From positions 992,001 to 1,056,000 of the forward strand of contig NC_089281.1 of assembly GCF_963678975.1 (NCBI RefSeq): a DNA stretch of 64,000 nucleotides. Reading direction: 5' to 3'. This DNA comes from Dysidea avara (lineage: Eukaryota > Porifera > Demospongiae > Dictyoceratida > Dysideidae). The notes under the pieces were generated by a model. The model did no database searches. It was not told the DNA's origin and saw nothing but the letters and a program-made list of their open reading frames with translations. Below are positions 36,057 to 46,785 of the stretch, piece after piece (the stretch's first letter is position 1; each line of letters opens with the position of its first letter). The position numbers and the translations under genes are program-made.

Positions 36057-36410
36057 CAAATTATAAGTTTTGGCGATTCAGTTTTTAAAAATTCTATATC
36101 CGGTCACCAGTAAGTATTTTCTTGTTTTAATGCTATATTTCATGTTAGATGGACTAATATTATTCCTTAAAGGTGATTTTCGTGGCGTAAGATGTCTCTA
36201 GGGTGATTTTTTTAGGTGGCAAGTGTCATTTTCAGGGGATCCCTACTAAACAGTATTACTGTACTGTTTGATAGTTAATTATTGGTTCCCATGATTGCAT
36301 GGCTGCAAAATACACTTCATGTAACTTTTAAATGAATTTGCATGCTATTGTTCCGGCAGCCGGAAATATTTTGTCAGGGCTATTTACCAAGCACAATAGT
36401 TGTATGCTAT

Positions 36411-36550
36411 GCCCTGAATATTCAACCTTAGGGCGCATGTCTAGTAGGCTGCCCTGAGTATTCGACTTTAGGGCACGCTGCCCCAAGCATTCAACTTTAG
36501 GGGATGTGTCTCAGTAGTAGGTTGCCCTGAGCATTCAACTTTAGGGGACG
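36411..36550. repeat. Tandem units with GCCCT...AGGGC arms
   Basis: Four diverged units, each starting GCCCTGA or GCCCCAA, continuing (T/C)ATTC(A/G)AC(C/T)TTAGGG, then a variable spacer. The start and end of each unit are complementary, so each can form a small hairpin. Confidence 0.7.
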
Positions 36551-36825
36551 CGAAAAGTAGTATTAGCATTAGGGTTAGGGTAGGGTTCAGCTTTGGTTTC
36601 TTCTTCACCTTTGTCTTCAATATAATATTTATATAGAAGTTACTCCACTCAGAGACATATAAGGTAGGAACTAACGTAGTTTATTATTTATTTATTATTA
36701 ACACTTTACAGTGACCAGCACTGACGGTCTGACAGCAACATGTGCTGCAGCCTTAGAATTACCTAACCTAATTTCAAGGACTTAGACTTAATGACTTGAC
36801 TTAGTGGTCCGGTAGCTGGGAGCCA

Positions 36826-36905
36826 TGTGGCACAATGGCTAAGACTCTGGGCTAACACACTGGAGGTCCCGGGTTTGATTCCCAGTCAAGAATTTTGTGA
36901 TTTTT
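36826..36905 (+). repeat. tRNA-like SINE head
   Basis: GGGAGCCATGTGGCACAATG contains an A-box-like TGGCACAATGG, and GGGTTTGATTCCC about 35 bases on is a B box with one mismatch. The acceptor stem does not close, so it is a SINE head and not a tRNA gene. Confidence 0.55.
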
Positions 36906-37056
36906 TTCGTTTGAGGACCCTAAGTTTTATTTTTATTCACATGACTGCCGGAACAATAACAACAGCCTAAATTTTAAAGCAATACTAATGGATTAGCACC
37001 AAATATCCTACATATAATATTATGTATGTGCACAGCAGACATTCCTGTGCAAAATT

Positions 37057-39365
37057 TTATTTTATTTATTTTAATTTTAAACGTTTTAAGCCTGCATTAA
37101 ATGGCCTGTGGACAACATGTACCTGCAGCTAGGGAAAATATACAAATTATTACAATACTTATTACAATTACATACTACTTACACCATTACAGCTATACTA
37201 ATAATTACAGTTGATTAAAATTGGTGGGATTGGTTCCCTAGAGCAACGATAACAAGGACATAGAAAATGGTACGTACAGGCTCTCTCAGAATTAAAGTTG
37301 TCAGTAAAATGAGTCCAGAAGTAGATAGTTAAGTGGTGCTTGATTGTGTTAGTAGATGATGATAGGTCTAAGACTGGTGAACAGTTATAAAGTCTCGTGA
37401 TTCTGTTGAAGTAAAAATGGTGTTGAGTTACTGTTGATGTCCTTGGGTGAATTAACTTTTGGTGGATTCCAGACCTCGTAGTACTGCTAGCAAAAGTGAT
37501 GTGATGATTGATATTAAAGTTATCTGTTGGTGATTTTAAAGATTTTATAAAGAATATTAGGTCATGAAGTTTGTAGATATACATAAGTGGCAGTAGATTC
37601 AATTGTTGCAGTCTAGATTTGTATGATGAATTATAGTCATTTAAGATGTATTTAGTAACTCTACGTTGTATGCATTCTAACATGGTGATATCTTTTATTA
37701 GTTGTGGTCTCCATAGTTGTGAACAGTACAGAAGTTGAGATCAAACTAGTGCAATGTATAGTTGTTTCTTAGCATTAATTGATACGAATAGTTTTAAAGG
37801 TTCGTCTGATGGGTCCTAGTGTTTGATAAGCTTTTGTGGAGATTATGTTATAATGTGCTGACCAGTTAATATTGGATGAGAAAGTTACATCAAGATCTTT
37901 GTGTTGTAGTGAGATTTGATTGGATTTCCATTGATGGTATAAGTTGGATGATCTGTTGTAGTTGTTGGATAAAAGTGAAGGTGAATAAATTTTGATTCAT
38001 TGAAGAGTAGGTCTGATGTGGTGCTCCAGTTAGAAGCATTATTAATATCAGTTTGTAGTTTTCTGGTATCCTTAGTGGATCTGATTACATGAAGGCACTT
38101 TGTATATCATCAACAAATATGAAAGGAATTGTAGATCTAATGCATTTAGGCAGGTCATTGATAAAAATGATGAACAGTAGAGGTCCTAACATGCTCCCTT
38201 GAGAAACTCCTGAAAGTACATTACATAGCTCAGAATATGAATCCCCTATTTTGACACATTGGTTTAAGATAGGCTTCAAACCACTTCCAAGCATTACCAG
38301 TTATTCCAATAGACTGTAGTTTCATAAGAAGGTGTTCATGGGAAACAGAATCAAAGGCTTTTCTGAAATTCATGTATACAACATCAGTCTCGCACTTTTG
38401 TTCAATTACTTTTTCTGCAAATATCAGTAGCTGTTGTATTGTTGACCTTTTAGGTAGGAATCCAAACTGATGCTTGGTGGCTTTTTAACTTACGTAGTCA
38501 ATTATATTGTACACAACTCTTTCTAACACCTTGGAGAGGATACACAATAGTGAGATGGGTCTGTAATTGGACATGGAAGATTTGTCACCTGATTTGTGGA
38601 TAGGAACTACACAATGAGTGCACTAGTCACATGGAATAGTACTGGAAGATATGCTTGTGTAAAACAGGTGGCAAATTATTTGAAGTAATGATACTGCACA
38701 GTGTTTGAATACTTTAGGGCTTAGGTTATCAATGCCGCATGCTTTGCTGACATCAAGAGATGCGAGTAACTCAAACACATCAGAGTTGGTGAACTGAATA
38801 TCATTGAATGTTTGGTCGCTTGATTGTGATTCTAGTATACTTATTGGTGCGTGTGATGATGAAAACACAGAGTAGAAGTATTTGTTAGCTTTATCTGTCA
38901 ATGGATACACATTCAACATTGTAAAACATTTTGGCTGGAAAATTATCATGTCCTTTTATACTAGAGATATACTGAAAATTTTTTTATTATTAGTATGAGC
39001 ATAATTTAAAACGAGGCAGGATTCAAAGTCAGATTTAGCTCTGGCTATCATCAGTTGAAGTTCACTTTGTAATTGACTACTTTGAGCCTTTTTCTCTCAG
39101 TGGGATGTCTTGCTAGTTGCCGTTTAGAGGTATGGAGGCACTTAATTTTGTGATGGATTGCTGAATTGAACCACCTAGGTTGGTTTGATTCTTGGACAGA
39201 GATCTTGGGAACATACAAATTCAAGGCGCTATTTACAGGAATAGCCAGATAAATTCAGGGTCATTAGAGTTTAATCCTAGGGTAAAATCATATTGACTAA
39301 GAAAGTGGTTCATATCTTCCCAGTTGGCATTTTTGTAATCGAATCTTTGTTTGTGTGCTTTTGTA
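37057..39365 (-). pseudogene. LINE, 5'-truncated, several frameshifts
   Basis: Minus-strand LINE with an A/T-rich 3' tail at 37057-37075. Frames: 38949-38623 (LLASLDVSKACGIDNLSPKVF), 38294-38085 (SGVSQGSMLGPLLFIIFINDL and an altered catalytic block FVDD in place of YADD), and 37683-37198 (C-terminal domain, ECIQRRVTKYILNDY). The endonuclease end can be followed to about 39365, where a fragment of the membrane-protein family begins. Several shifts separate the frames, so it is dead. Confidence 0.8.
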
Positions 39366-39439
39366 GGTTTGTTGAAGACATGTCATCTACTCAGGACACT
39401 TCCTTATGATCCTGCATTATTATCTAAACTAACTTGCTT

Positions 39440-39768
39440 TATCTACATGATGTTCTTCTACTTTACAATCACTCACCTATATCAAGTGGACACACTACTC
39501 TGGTGTGGTTGGTGGATGCAAATGTTCCACTTTTTGGAGTGAATTTCACAATACAATTCACAGTATGTCTCCTCATATTCCTCATACTACTACCTTTCAA
39601 TGTAATACTGAGGACTCTATATCGACTTTATATCCTTCATCAATCATTGTGTTGGATGCCTTTCAAGGTCCATACAAGGACAAGTTCTATTATCGAACTG
39701 GTCTACAGCTTTCATTAAGAGCTGTGTTCTTTGGTGTATCAGTCTGGATAGGAGTAAAAACTTGATGG
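39440..39768 (+). pseudogene. Fragment of the membrane-protein family (transmembrane part)
   Basis: Plus-strand frames read MMFFYFTITHLYQVD, VDANVPLFGVNFTIQFTVCL and DAFQGPYKDKFYYRTGLQLS, which match residues about 215-320 of the 435-codon membrane part at 18919-20226. At least three shifts are present. Confidence 0.75.
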
Positions 39769-40150
39769 TCAGTATTCAGGGGCGGTTGGTAAGGAGGTGC
39801 ACCATGACGAAGGTAGTAGCTATATAACCCCCCCAGATGCTAAAGATATCTCATATGTTTCAGGACTGAAATTTTTGATGTAGAGTAGTTTAATACACAA
39901 ATATAATCTAATAAATTATACTTTCTAAGTAGTCCACATTGATCAAGAGCTACATATAGGGGAATAGTGACAATCATGAAGTTCAGTTCTGAGCTTAAGG
40001 TAAATTGTCATACAGAATGACATACAAAGGACCAAATGCATTTAATTATAGCAGGATATATAGCTAAGTGTTCCCATGCATGTGTTTGTGCTGCAGATGC
40101 ATGTAACTTTTCATACTCAAAAGTAACTGTAGAAAATTCTTGAGTGTCAC

Positions 40151-40439
40151 TGGTGTAAAGACCACGATACTGAGCCCAAATCTATTTCCAGAGAAACTAT
40201 ACACAGTCTATCTGATTAAGAATCTCTTTAATCAACAGCAGTAAAAAATACAGCAGCAACAGCAAAATAACAACAGCACACCAGGAGTACAATAACACCA
40301 GCACAATGTACATGCTACACTATCTATTTATACACAATTCCGAAGAAAGTTCTAGAACTTGCCAGATTCAACCTTTACATCTACACTTTCAATGTTGACT
40401 GTTTCGCAACAACTAAGTTTATTTTTTATCTTTATTCCA
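40151..40439 (-). repeat. BEL/Pao 3' LTR
   Basis: On the minus strand it starts TGGAATAAAG and ends CTTTACACCA. It is 289 bp long and matches 46337-46625 except at three bases. Confidence 0.95.
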
Positions 40440-40452
40440 TTTCCCCCTCCTC
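40440..40452 (-). promoter_or_regulatory. Polypurine tract of the BEL/Pao element
   Basis: The minus strand reads GAGGAGGGGGAAA immediately before the 3' LTR start. This is the plus-strand DNA primer site in reverse transcription. Confidence 0.85.
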
Positions 40453-40566
40453 ATGTTCTACATGATGATATAGGAGTTAGTGTAATATCAGTAGTAAATC
40501 GTTCTCTTTAAGTAATCTTTTGGTGAAGGTATATTATCTCTCAATTGTCTGTACAAAATATTCTTC

Positions 40567-43500
40567 TTATTTAGCTGATTCCAGTTCTAGTGGACAAAGC
40601 TTAACTATTGGTCTAACAAAGGTCTTATCTGCTACTTGAACTTTAACTGAGCGAACATTCCCATCTTGGCCCGAATATACTTCAAGAACTCTTGCCAAAG
40701 GCCAGTGAGCTCGTGGACTATCAGTTGTCATCATTAAAACTACATCACCCACTTTCAAATTGTTCCGCAACTCGAACCACTTCTTCCGCGGACTCAGACC
40801 TGGTATCCATTCATGAAACCATCGTTGCCAAAAATGTCTACTAAGTTCTTGTATTCTTCTCCATCGTCTCAGTGGATGGTAGGCTACCTCTTTTGTACTT
40901 TCAGGAGCGAAAGTTCCCCCCATTTGACCATGTAACAAATGATTCGGTGTAAGGGGTACATCGTCATGTGGATTAGCAGATTGATAAGTCAAAGGTCTGC
41001 AATTAATCAAGGCCTCCGCTTCCGTAAAAGCCGTCATCAATTCTTCATCAGTAATGTCCGAGTTACCCAGAATAGCCGTGATTGCCCTCTTTGCTGCTTT
41101 AATCATCGTTTCGAAGACTCCTCCAAAGTGTGGGGCTTGGGGAGGATTAAAAGACCACTTTATCTTTCTTTTAATCATTGTAGAAGTGAACTTCGAATCG
41201 TTTACTATTTGGCATGTCATCTCCTTGAGTTCCTTATCTGCTGCCACAAAGTTAGTGCCGTTATCTGATATTATTTCCTCTGGTAGTCCTCTCCTATTAA
41301 TCATTCGGCTGAAAGCAGTTAGAAAAGAATCAACATCCAAGCCATAAGCAATTTCCAAGTGAACAGCTCTGCATGCGAGACACGTGAAAAGACATAAGTA
41401 GCGTTTCTGTCTTCGCTTTCCTCGACCCTGTACCGTGATAAATGGCCCAGCAAAATCTACTCCCACTCTTGCAAAAGCCCTCAAGGATGTTGTCAGCCTA
41501 TTCAATGGTAAAGGTGCCATTATTTGCTCTGTCCTCTTTGCTTTCTTCCTCTTACACATGGCACACTCTCTCTCCCACTCAATGATTGCTTCCCTGGCAG
41601 CCACAATCCAATATTTGGATGATAAAGTGGACAATATCTGGTTAGTGTCCACACTATGGTTCCCCAGCTCATGGTGATGCTTCACAATAAGTTTGGTTAT
41701 CCAACTTTTCCTGGGCAGGATAATAGGATACCTTACATCATATGGAAGGAATTCACCATACTTGAGTCGGCCCTCTGATCTCATCACCCCATCATCATCC
41801 AGTCGTGGACATAAACTGAGTAATTTACTATTTTTAGGTAATTTCTTTCTTTCGACTATGGCTGTATACTCTTCTTTAAAACATTCTTTCTGTGTTGTCT
41901 TCAAAATTAGTTTTTCTGCATCCCTTATTTCCTCCAAATTTATCCCTTTGTCTAACAATCTTTCATGCTGGTGAGAACGACAATTTGTTGTAAATCTCAT
42001 AACCCAGGCTTGTAATCTAGTTAATTTATTCCAGCTGGAGAAACATTCTGGTTGTAATCGCCAAATTATCTTTGTTGCGGTAGTCATAAAGGCTGATTTT
42101 TCTTCTGATGGTTCTTTCACTGTATATTTTTGTTTAACTTCTTCTACAGCTGATGCAGGTCTCTTGTCAACAACATTCCTTGGCCATTGGGATTCATCTT
42201 CTTTTAAATATTCTGGACCTTCCCACCACATCCTCGACTCTACTAACTCCATAAGTTTAACTCCACGTGTCAAATAATCTGCTGGGTTTAACTTTGTTGG
42301 AACATATCGCCACTGATCAGGAGAAGAGGATGAGTGTATTTCTCCCACTCTGTTTGCAACAAATGACTTAAATGTTCTACTGTATCCCCTAATCCACCAT
42401 AGAACATTTGCACTATCAGTCCAGAAAGTATAGGATTGTTTCTCCATATCTAAAGCATCTGAAATTGATGTCACTAACCTGCTCCCTAACACAGCTCCCA
42501 TGAGCTCTAAACGTGGTACACTCACTGACTGAAGTGGAGCCACCTTGGTCTTGGATGAAACTAAACGTACTGATAAACTTCCATCCTGATATTTGACTCT
42601 TACATAAACTACTGCACCATAAGCCTCCAGTGAAGCATCCACAAACACATGCATTGCAATTGAGCTCACCTCCTTCCTCCACTGTAAACACCTTGGAATT
42701 CTAACACTTGGTAAACTTGATAATTCTCTGAACCATGTTGTCACTTGTGTAGATGTATCCAGTGGTAACTCTTCATCCCAATCTACACCTTGTACCCACA
42801 CTTCTTGCATTAACATTTTTGCTCGTATTACAAAAGGGGACAAAAAGCCCAATGGGTCGAACAAGGTTGCAATTTTCTTCAAAAAATTTCTCTTTGTTAA
42901 CTCAAACCTTTGTTCCATCATTTTTGAATTAAACATAAACACATCCTCCGTAGCTAGCCACATTACTCCAAGTGTTTTGACTGAAGGTAAGGGGTCACTG
43001 TTTAGGTCAATCTCATAAATTCTATCCTTTACTGGAATCTGACTAAGAACCACATCAGAATTTGATAGCCATTTATGGGCATGCATTCCTGCCCCCGCCC
43101 AAAGATCGGATAGCTCTTGATAAAGTTGGACTCCCTGATCTTCACTCACAACTGAAGTCATACTATCATCCATATAGGTTGACTTTAATATAATTTCAGA
43201 AGCCAGAGGGTATCTTTCTTGATAAATCTTAGCATGATGTTGTGTCACCAATTGTGCCAAAAACGGAGAACAATTTAAACCAAATACTAACCGATCAAAC
43301 TCATACTCCTTTATGTCTTCCTCCAAACTTAAATTTCTCCACAGGAACCTGTGACTAGGCCGATCCTGTGGATAAAGCTTGATCTGTAAATACATTTCAG
43401 CTATATCATATATCAAAGCTACTGGGAGCTTTCTAAAACGTAGCAGAACTTGATATAATTCCTGCTGTAACTTTGGCCCTTGGTGTATAGCATCATTCAA

Positions 43501-45594
43501 AGACACTCCATCACATTGAGCAGAAGCATCAAATACAATGCGGGTTTTAGTTGTCAACCTTGACTTCTTAACTATCGCAAAGTGTGGTAAGTACCACTGT
43601 CTGTGGGACTTCTCCGAAGGATTAACTTGCCTGATGTAACCCTTCTCCAAATATTGTTCAATGGTCTCTTGGTAGGACTTGGCCACCTCAGGATTCTTTG
43701 CCAGTTGTTTCTCAAGGTTCTTCAAACGATTCACCGCCACAGAATAGTTGTCAGGTAGATACACTGAATCTCCCTTCCATGGTATGGAGATTCTATAATG
43801 ACTATCAACAAATTGAATTGATTTTTTTGTCTTTTCTAACACCAGTTTATCTTGAGGAGATAAGAAACTCACTTCTCCACTACAACTGTCGACTTCCCAA
43901 AATTTCTGTAATACAGCTTCAATCTTGCTGACATCAGTGTCCCCTGTGGTAAAGTAAGTTCTAGCAAAATTAGTCATACAAGCCTGTCCCTCATCATAGA
44001 CAGGTCCAATGCAAGTCCACCCAAGTGGTGTAAGTCTAGCCACAGGCTGACCTGGTTCACCACGTACATCCCTGAAAGAAAAATGTAAATCAGAACAATC
44101 CAGCCCTATTAACACATCAACTATCGGTCGAGGTCCTAATTTTTGAAACTCTATATTTCTTAAATGTGGCCATCTTCCTGCACACTCGACCCAATCAATA
44201 ACTTTCATGTTCCCGGTAACTCTACCTGTTGTAAGTGCAGTCACTTTCAAAGTAGTATTTCCATCTAAACTTTCTATCAAAAGCTCAACTGGTGAAGTCT
44301 CAAAAGTTTCAACCTGGCCATTCAATACATTTACATTTATTCTCTGAAGCTTACCCTTCAATCCCAACTCTGATGCTACATCCGTATTCAGGTAAGTCTT
44401 AGTACTAGCATCATCCAAGAGAGCATTAACCATCAACTTTCTATGCCCATTCCTCACAAATACAGGTATTGTCCTTAAGGCAATATTGCTCGAGATTCCA
44501 GAAACCATGGTGGTATTTTGAGTTGATGTCACTTGGTCCCCCTCCCTGGGGGAATCCACTCTTGTCACTGGGACCCTCTCTTCTTGGGTACACTTTGATG
44601 CCTCAGTAGTAAGTGGCTGATCAACCTTAACTGTTGATCTTTTGTTTGTTGCTATTCTCTGTGATTCCTCAACGTTATCAGGTAAGGTAACTGGATTTCT
44701 ATGTAACAGTCGGTGGTGAAGTTCTTTGCAACCATTCAAGCCACAAACTCTGGTACGTGTACAGTATTGGCCCAGGTGACCCTCGCCCAGACAACGGAAA
44801 CATAGTCTTAATCTTTTTGCACATTCCCACCTTTTCTGGATATTCAGCTGTTTGAACTCATCACATGTCCACGTTCCATGTTGTTTATTACAAACTCTAC
44901 ATGACCTCTGACCTCGGGATTCACCAGACTCCAGCTTGGCATTTGACCTCCCAAAAAAGGTCTGATGAGGTTCTCTAAAACCATGAGATCTAGTCTCTGG
45001 CTTTCCGTGCCTTCCAGTAGACAAACCTTGGACTGTTTCTATAGCCCTCATCTGGAATTCTGCCTCCTGAACTATCCATTCACGCAACACCTCAACATTT
45101 TCAATCTTGTAGTTTTCAAACACCCAACAATGGTAAGCAGCCAGCATTTGAGTTGGTAATTTCTTTTGTAATTTGATATACAACATACCATCCCTTAACT
45201 CTTCAGGATAATGTGTTTCCTTCAAATTTACAATAGCAACATCCAATAGGTCTGCAAACTTTTCAATATCTTCGTAATTTCCAGGTCGAACCGGCTTAAA
45301 ACTGTCAATTTCCTCCAAGTATATGGCTATTTGTCTTCTCTGACCCCCAAACTTTCGCTCTAATCGTTCTTTTGCTGCTTGGTATGCTGCAGCACTGTGT
45401 CCCAAACTTTCAATTGTCTTTAAAGCTTCTCCAGCCAAACACTGTCGTAATTGAAGGAGTTTGTATTCTGGGGTGGCTGGTGCCTGATCCACACAGGCCA
45501 AAAAGGCAGCTTTCCAATTTGAGTATGTTCTTTTATCACCGGAAAAAAACAGGAATACTAACCCTCTTGAGCTGTTTCCACAGGTCTTGTCCAA
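40567..45594 (-). CDS. BEL/Pao polyprotein: gag-like, protease, RT, RNase H, integrase
   Basis: One open frame of 1675 codons. Domains with approximate residues: gag-like DUF1759 region (20-200), Cys/His zinc knuckles (CRVCNKQHGTWTC near 230, CFRCLGEGHLGQYC near 265), aspartic protease (LLDDAST near 390), Pao-type reverse transcriptase (LPHFAIVKK near 670, YMDDS near 807), RNase H-like part (FVDASLEAYGAVVY near 985), integrase zinc-binding HHCC (1300-1345), the integrase D-D-E residues in VDFAGPF (1381), SDNGTNF (1441) and GGVFETM (1491), and a DUF5641-like tail (KVGDVVLM, to 1670). No stop interrupts it. The first ~17 codons overlap the upstream frame and are probably not the true N-terminus; entry is more likely from that frame at the T7 run. 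Confidence 0.95.
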   Translation of the reverse strand: MDKTCGNSSRGLVFLFFSGDKRTYSNWKAAFLACVDQAPATPEYKLLQLRQCLAGEALKTIESLGHSAAAYQAAKERLERKFGGQRRQIAIYLEEIDSFKPVRPGNYEDIEKFADLLDVAIVNLKETHYPEELRDGMLYIKLQKKLPTQMLAAYHCWVFENYKIENVEVLREWIVQEAEFQMRAIETVQGLSTGRHGKPETRSHGFREPHQTFFGRSNAKLESGESRGQRSCRVCNKQHGTWTCDEFKQLNIQKRWECAKRLRLCFRCLGEGHLGQYCTRTRVCGLNGCKELHHRLLHRNPVTLPDNVEESQRIATNKRSTVKVDQPLTTEASKCTQEERVPVTRVDSPREGDQVTSTQNTTMVSGISSNIALRTIPVFVRNGHRKLMVNALLDDASTKTYLNTDVASELGLKGKLQRINVNVLNGQVETFETSPVELLIESLDGNTTLKVTALTTGRVTGNMKVIDWVECAGRWPHLRNIEFQKLGPRPIVDVLIGLDCSDLHFSFRDVRGEPGQPVARLTPLGWTCIGPVYDEGQACMTNFARTYFTTGDTDVSKIEAVLQKFWEVDSCSGEVSFLSPQDKLVLEKTKKSIQFVDSHYRISIPWKGDSVYLPDNYSVAVNRLKNLEKQLAKNPEVAKSYQETIEQYLEKGYIRQVNPSEKSHRQWYLPHFAIVKKSRLTTKTRIVFDASAQCDGVSLNDAIHQGPKLQQELYQVLLRFRKLPVALIYDIAEMYLQIKLYPQDRPSHRFLWRNLSLEEDIKEYEFDRLVFGLNCSPFLAQLVTQHHAKIYQERYPLASEIILKSTYMDDSMTSVVSEDQGVQLYQELSDLWAGAGMHAHKWLSNSDVVLSQIPVKDRIYEIDLNSDPLPSVKTLGVMWLATEDVFMFNSKMMEQRFELTKRNFLKKIATLFDPLGFLSPFVIRAKMLMQEVWVQGVDWDEELPLDTSTQVTTWFRELSSLPSVRIPRCLQWRKEVSSIAMHVFVDASLEAYGAVVYVRVKYQDGSLSVRLVSSKTKVAPLQSVSVPRLELMGAVLGSRLVTSISDALDMEKQSYTFWTDSANVLWWIRGYSRTFKSFVANRVGEIHSSSSPDQWRYVPTKLNPADYLTRGVKLMELVESRMWWEGPEYLKEDESQWPRNVVDKRPASAVEEVKQKYTVKEPSEEKSAFMTTATKIIWRLQPECFSSWNKLTRLQAWVMRFTTNCRSHQHERLLDKGINLEEIRDAEKLILKTTQKECFKEEYTAIVERKKLPKNSKLLSLCPRLDDDGVMRSEGRLKYGEFLPYDVRYPIILPRKSWITKLIVKHHHELGNHSVDTNQILSTLSSKYWIVAAREAIIEWERECAMCKRKKAKRTEQIMAPLPLNRLTTSLRAFARVGVDFAGPFITVQGRGKRRQKRYLCLFTCLACRAVHLEIAYGLDVDSFLTAFSRMINRRGLPEEIISDNGTNFVAADKELKEMTCQIVNDSKFTSTMIKRKIKWSFNPPQAPHFGGVFETMIKAAKRAITAILGNSDITDEELMTAFTEAEALINCRPLTYQSANPHDDVPLTPNHLLHGQMGGTFAPESTKEVAYHPLRRWRRIQELSRHFWQRWFHEWIPGLSPRKKWFELRNNLKVGDVVLMMTTDSPRAHWPLARVLEVYSGQDGNVRSVKVQVADKTFVRPIVKLCPLELESAK

Positions 45595-46297
45595 TCAGTG
45601 CAGAATCAGCCATATTCTGGCTTGTCCCTTCATCCAATGGATAATATGCCCCTCTTTCTGGTACTGTAATCTGATGATCCACTGCCGAGTGAAGTGACAC
45701 AGTGGGAATCTTACTTTTTACTATGCTGCCTTCTCTTACAACTTGCGGCTGGTGTTTTATATTATCTTTTACATGTTCAGACTGCTGGTGTGCTATTAAA
45801 TCCTCTGACTTTGATACTTCCCTTGAGGCTGTAGTCTTATAATCAGCTATTGTCTCTGACTGTTTGAAACTATCTTCTTCTAATCTCCTGACAAACTTGT
45901 TGAGGTTAGCTACTTTATTCAGTTCATCCAAGGTGTCTTGCACACGATCTTGTGCATTACTATACTCTAACTCAACCTTTTCTATTTCTTGGCTGAGCTT
46001 ACCACCATTTTTACGATCTCTGTTTTCTCTAAAAGCATCTGCTAACCTAGTCATTGTGTCCATAACATTCGCCAAAGCCTCATCTAAATCTTCACAAGCA
46101 TCCTTAATAACTTCTACAGTCACATCTTTTTCTTGTATCAAAACTAGTGTTCTACGCCTTGCCTTAGTAAATAGTGTCTTTACTTTAGCTTTTTCTTGTC
46201 TTAACTCTAATATGCTATCTTCAAGCTGTTCATTACCTTGCTGCTGTTCTAAACCTTTCTCCATCTCTAGTATCTCACTATTAGTCTCCATAGTCAT
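45536..46297 (-). CDS. BEL/Pao N-terminal gag frame, coiled coil
   Basis: A 253-codon frame starting at the ATG 15 bases inside the primer site. It is rich in Glu, Lys, Leu and Gln and is predicted by eye to form long coiled coils (LEDSILELRQEKAKVKTLF, LDELNKVANLNKFVRRLEED). Its last residues run into the start of the DUF1759 gag domain, which continues in the -1 frame. The frame ends 58 bases past the start of the polyprotein frame, just after a run of seven T. Either a programmed -1 shift or a one-base indel explains the split. Confidence 0.85.
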   Translation of the reverse strand: MTMETNSEILEMEKGLEQQQGNEQLEDSILELRQEKAKVKTLFTKARRRTLVLIQEKDVTVEVIKDACEDLDEALANVMDTMTRLADAFRENRDRKNGGKLSQEIEKVELEYSNAQDRVQDTLDELNKVANLNKFVRRLEEDSFKQSETIADYKTTASREVSKSEDLIAHQQSEHVKDNIKHQPQVVREGSIVKSKIPTVSLHSAVDHQITVPERGAYYPLDEGTSQNMADSALIGQDLWKQLKRVSIPVFFR

Positions 46298-46312
46298 CAG
46301 CTTTTAACCTTG

Positions 46313-46330
46313 AACCATCCTCTGCTACCA
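46313..46330 (-). promoter_or_regulatory. Primer binding site, initiator tRNA-Met
   Basis: The minus strand reads TGGTAGCAGAGGATGGTT six bases inside the 5' LTR. This is complementary to the 3' end of eukaryotic initiator tRNA-Met (…AACCATCCTCTGCTACCA), an 18-base match from memory of that tRNA. Confidence 0.85.
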
Positions 46331-46336
46331 AGAAAT

Positions 46337-46625
46337 TGGTGTAAAGACCACGATACTGAGCCCAAATCTATTTCCAGAGAAACTATACACAGTCTATCTG
46401 ATTAAGAATCTCTTTAATCAACAGCAGTAAAAAATACAGCAGCAACAGCAAAATAACAACAGCACACCAGGAGTACAATAACACCAGGACAATGTACATG
46501 CTACACTATCTATTTATACACAATTCTGAAGAAAGTTCTAGAACTTGCCAGATTCAACCTTTACATCTACACTTTCAATGTTGACTGTTTCACAACAACT
46601 AAGTTTATTTTTTATCTTTATTCCA
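46337..46625 (-). repeat. BEL/Pao 5' LTR
   Basis: 289 bp, TG...CA on the minus strand, the partner of 40151-40439. It should hold the promoter and polyadenylation signals; AATAAA occurs right at the LTR start. Confidence 0.95.
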
Positions 46626-46785
46626 GTCACATTTGGTGACTGTTCTATTAGAGTATTTGACTGACTGCTCTCTCTCAATCTTTTGTATGATTTTTTTTTT
46701 GCATTTTTGAAAGAGGAGGGGGGGCACGTGTGCTTCCACTGGTATTAGATAAAGTAATGATTTCTATACATGGATAGGTTCACCC

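Larger units (their letters stand above)
36348..36956. mobile_element. TA-flanked element with TTGTTCCGGCAG termini
   Basis: TTGTTCCGGCAG at 36348-36359 and its reverse complement at 36945-36956 are each flanked by TA, fitting a mariner-type target duplication. Inside are a tandem array of GCCCTGA...TTAGGGC units (36411-36550), a short TTAGGGTTAGGGTAGGG run, an (AATA)-rich segment near 36690 and a tRNA-like SINE (36826-36905). It has no transposase. Confidence 0.6.
40151..46625 (-). mobile_element. BEL/Pao LTR retrotransposon, near complete
   Basis: Two 289-bp LTRs (40151-40439 and 46337-46625) flank 5.9 kb of internal sequence on the minus strand. A 5-bp target duplication GTCAC lies outside both ends (40146-40150 and 46626-46630). 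LTRs begin TG and end CA and differ at only three positions, about 1 percent, so insertion is recent. Priming site, polypurine tract and nearly all coding domains are present. The only lesion seen is the frame change at the T7 run near 45543-45549. Confidence 0.95.

Noticed and set aside
41054-42691. Several plus and off-frame minus frames of 80-110 codons.
   Set aside because: They lie inside the 1675-codon BEL/Pao frame and show no motifs of their own.
46337-46625. Possible solo LTR.
   Set aside because: The matching LTR at 40151-40439 and the shared GTCAC flanks show that both belong to one complete insertion.
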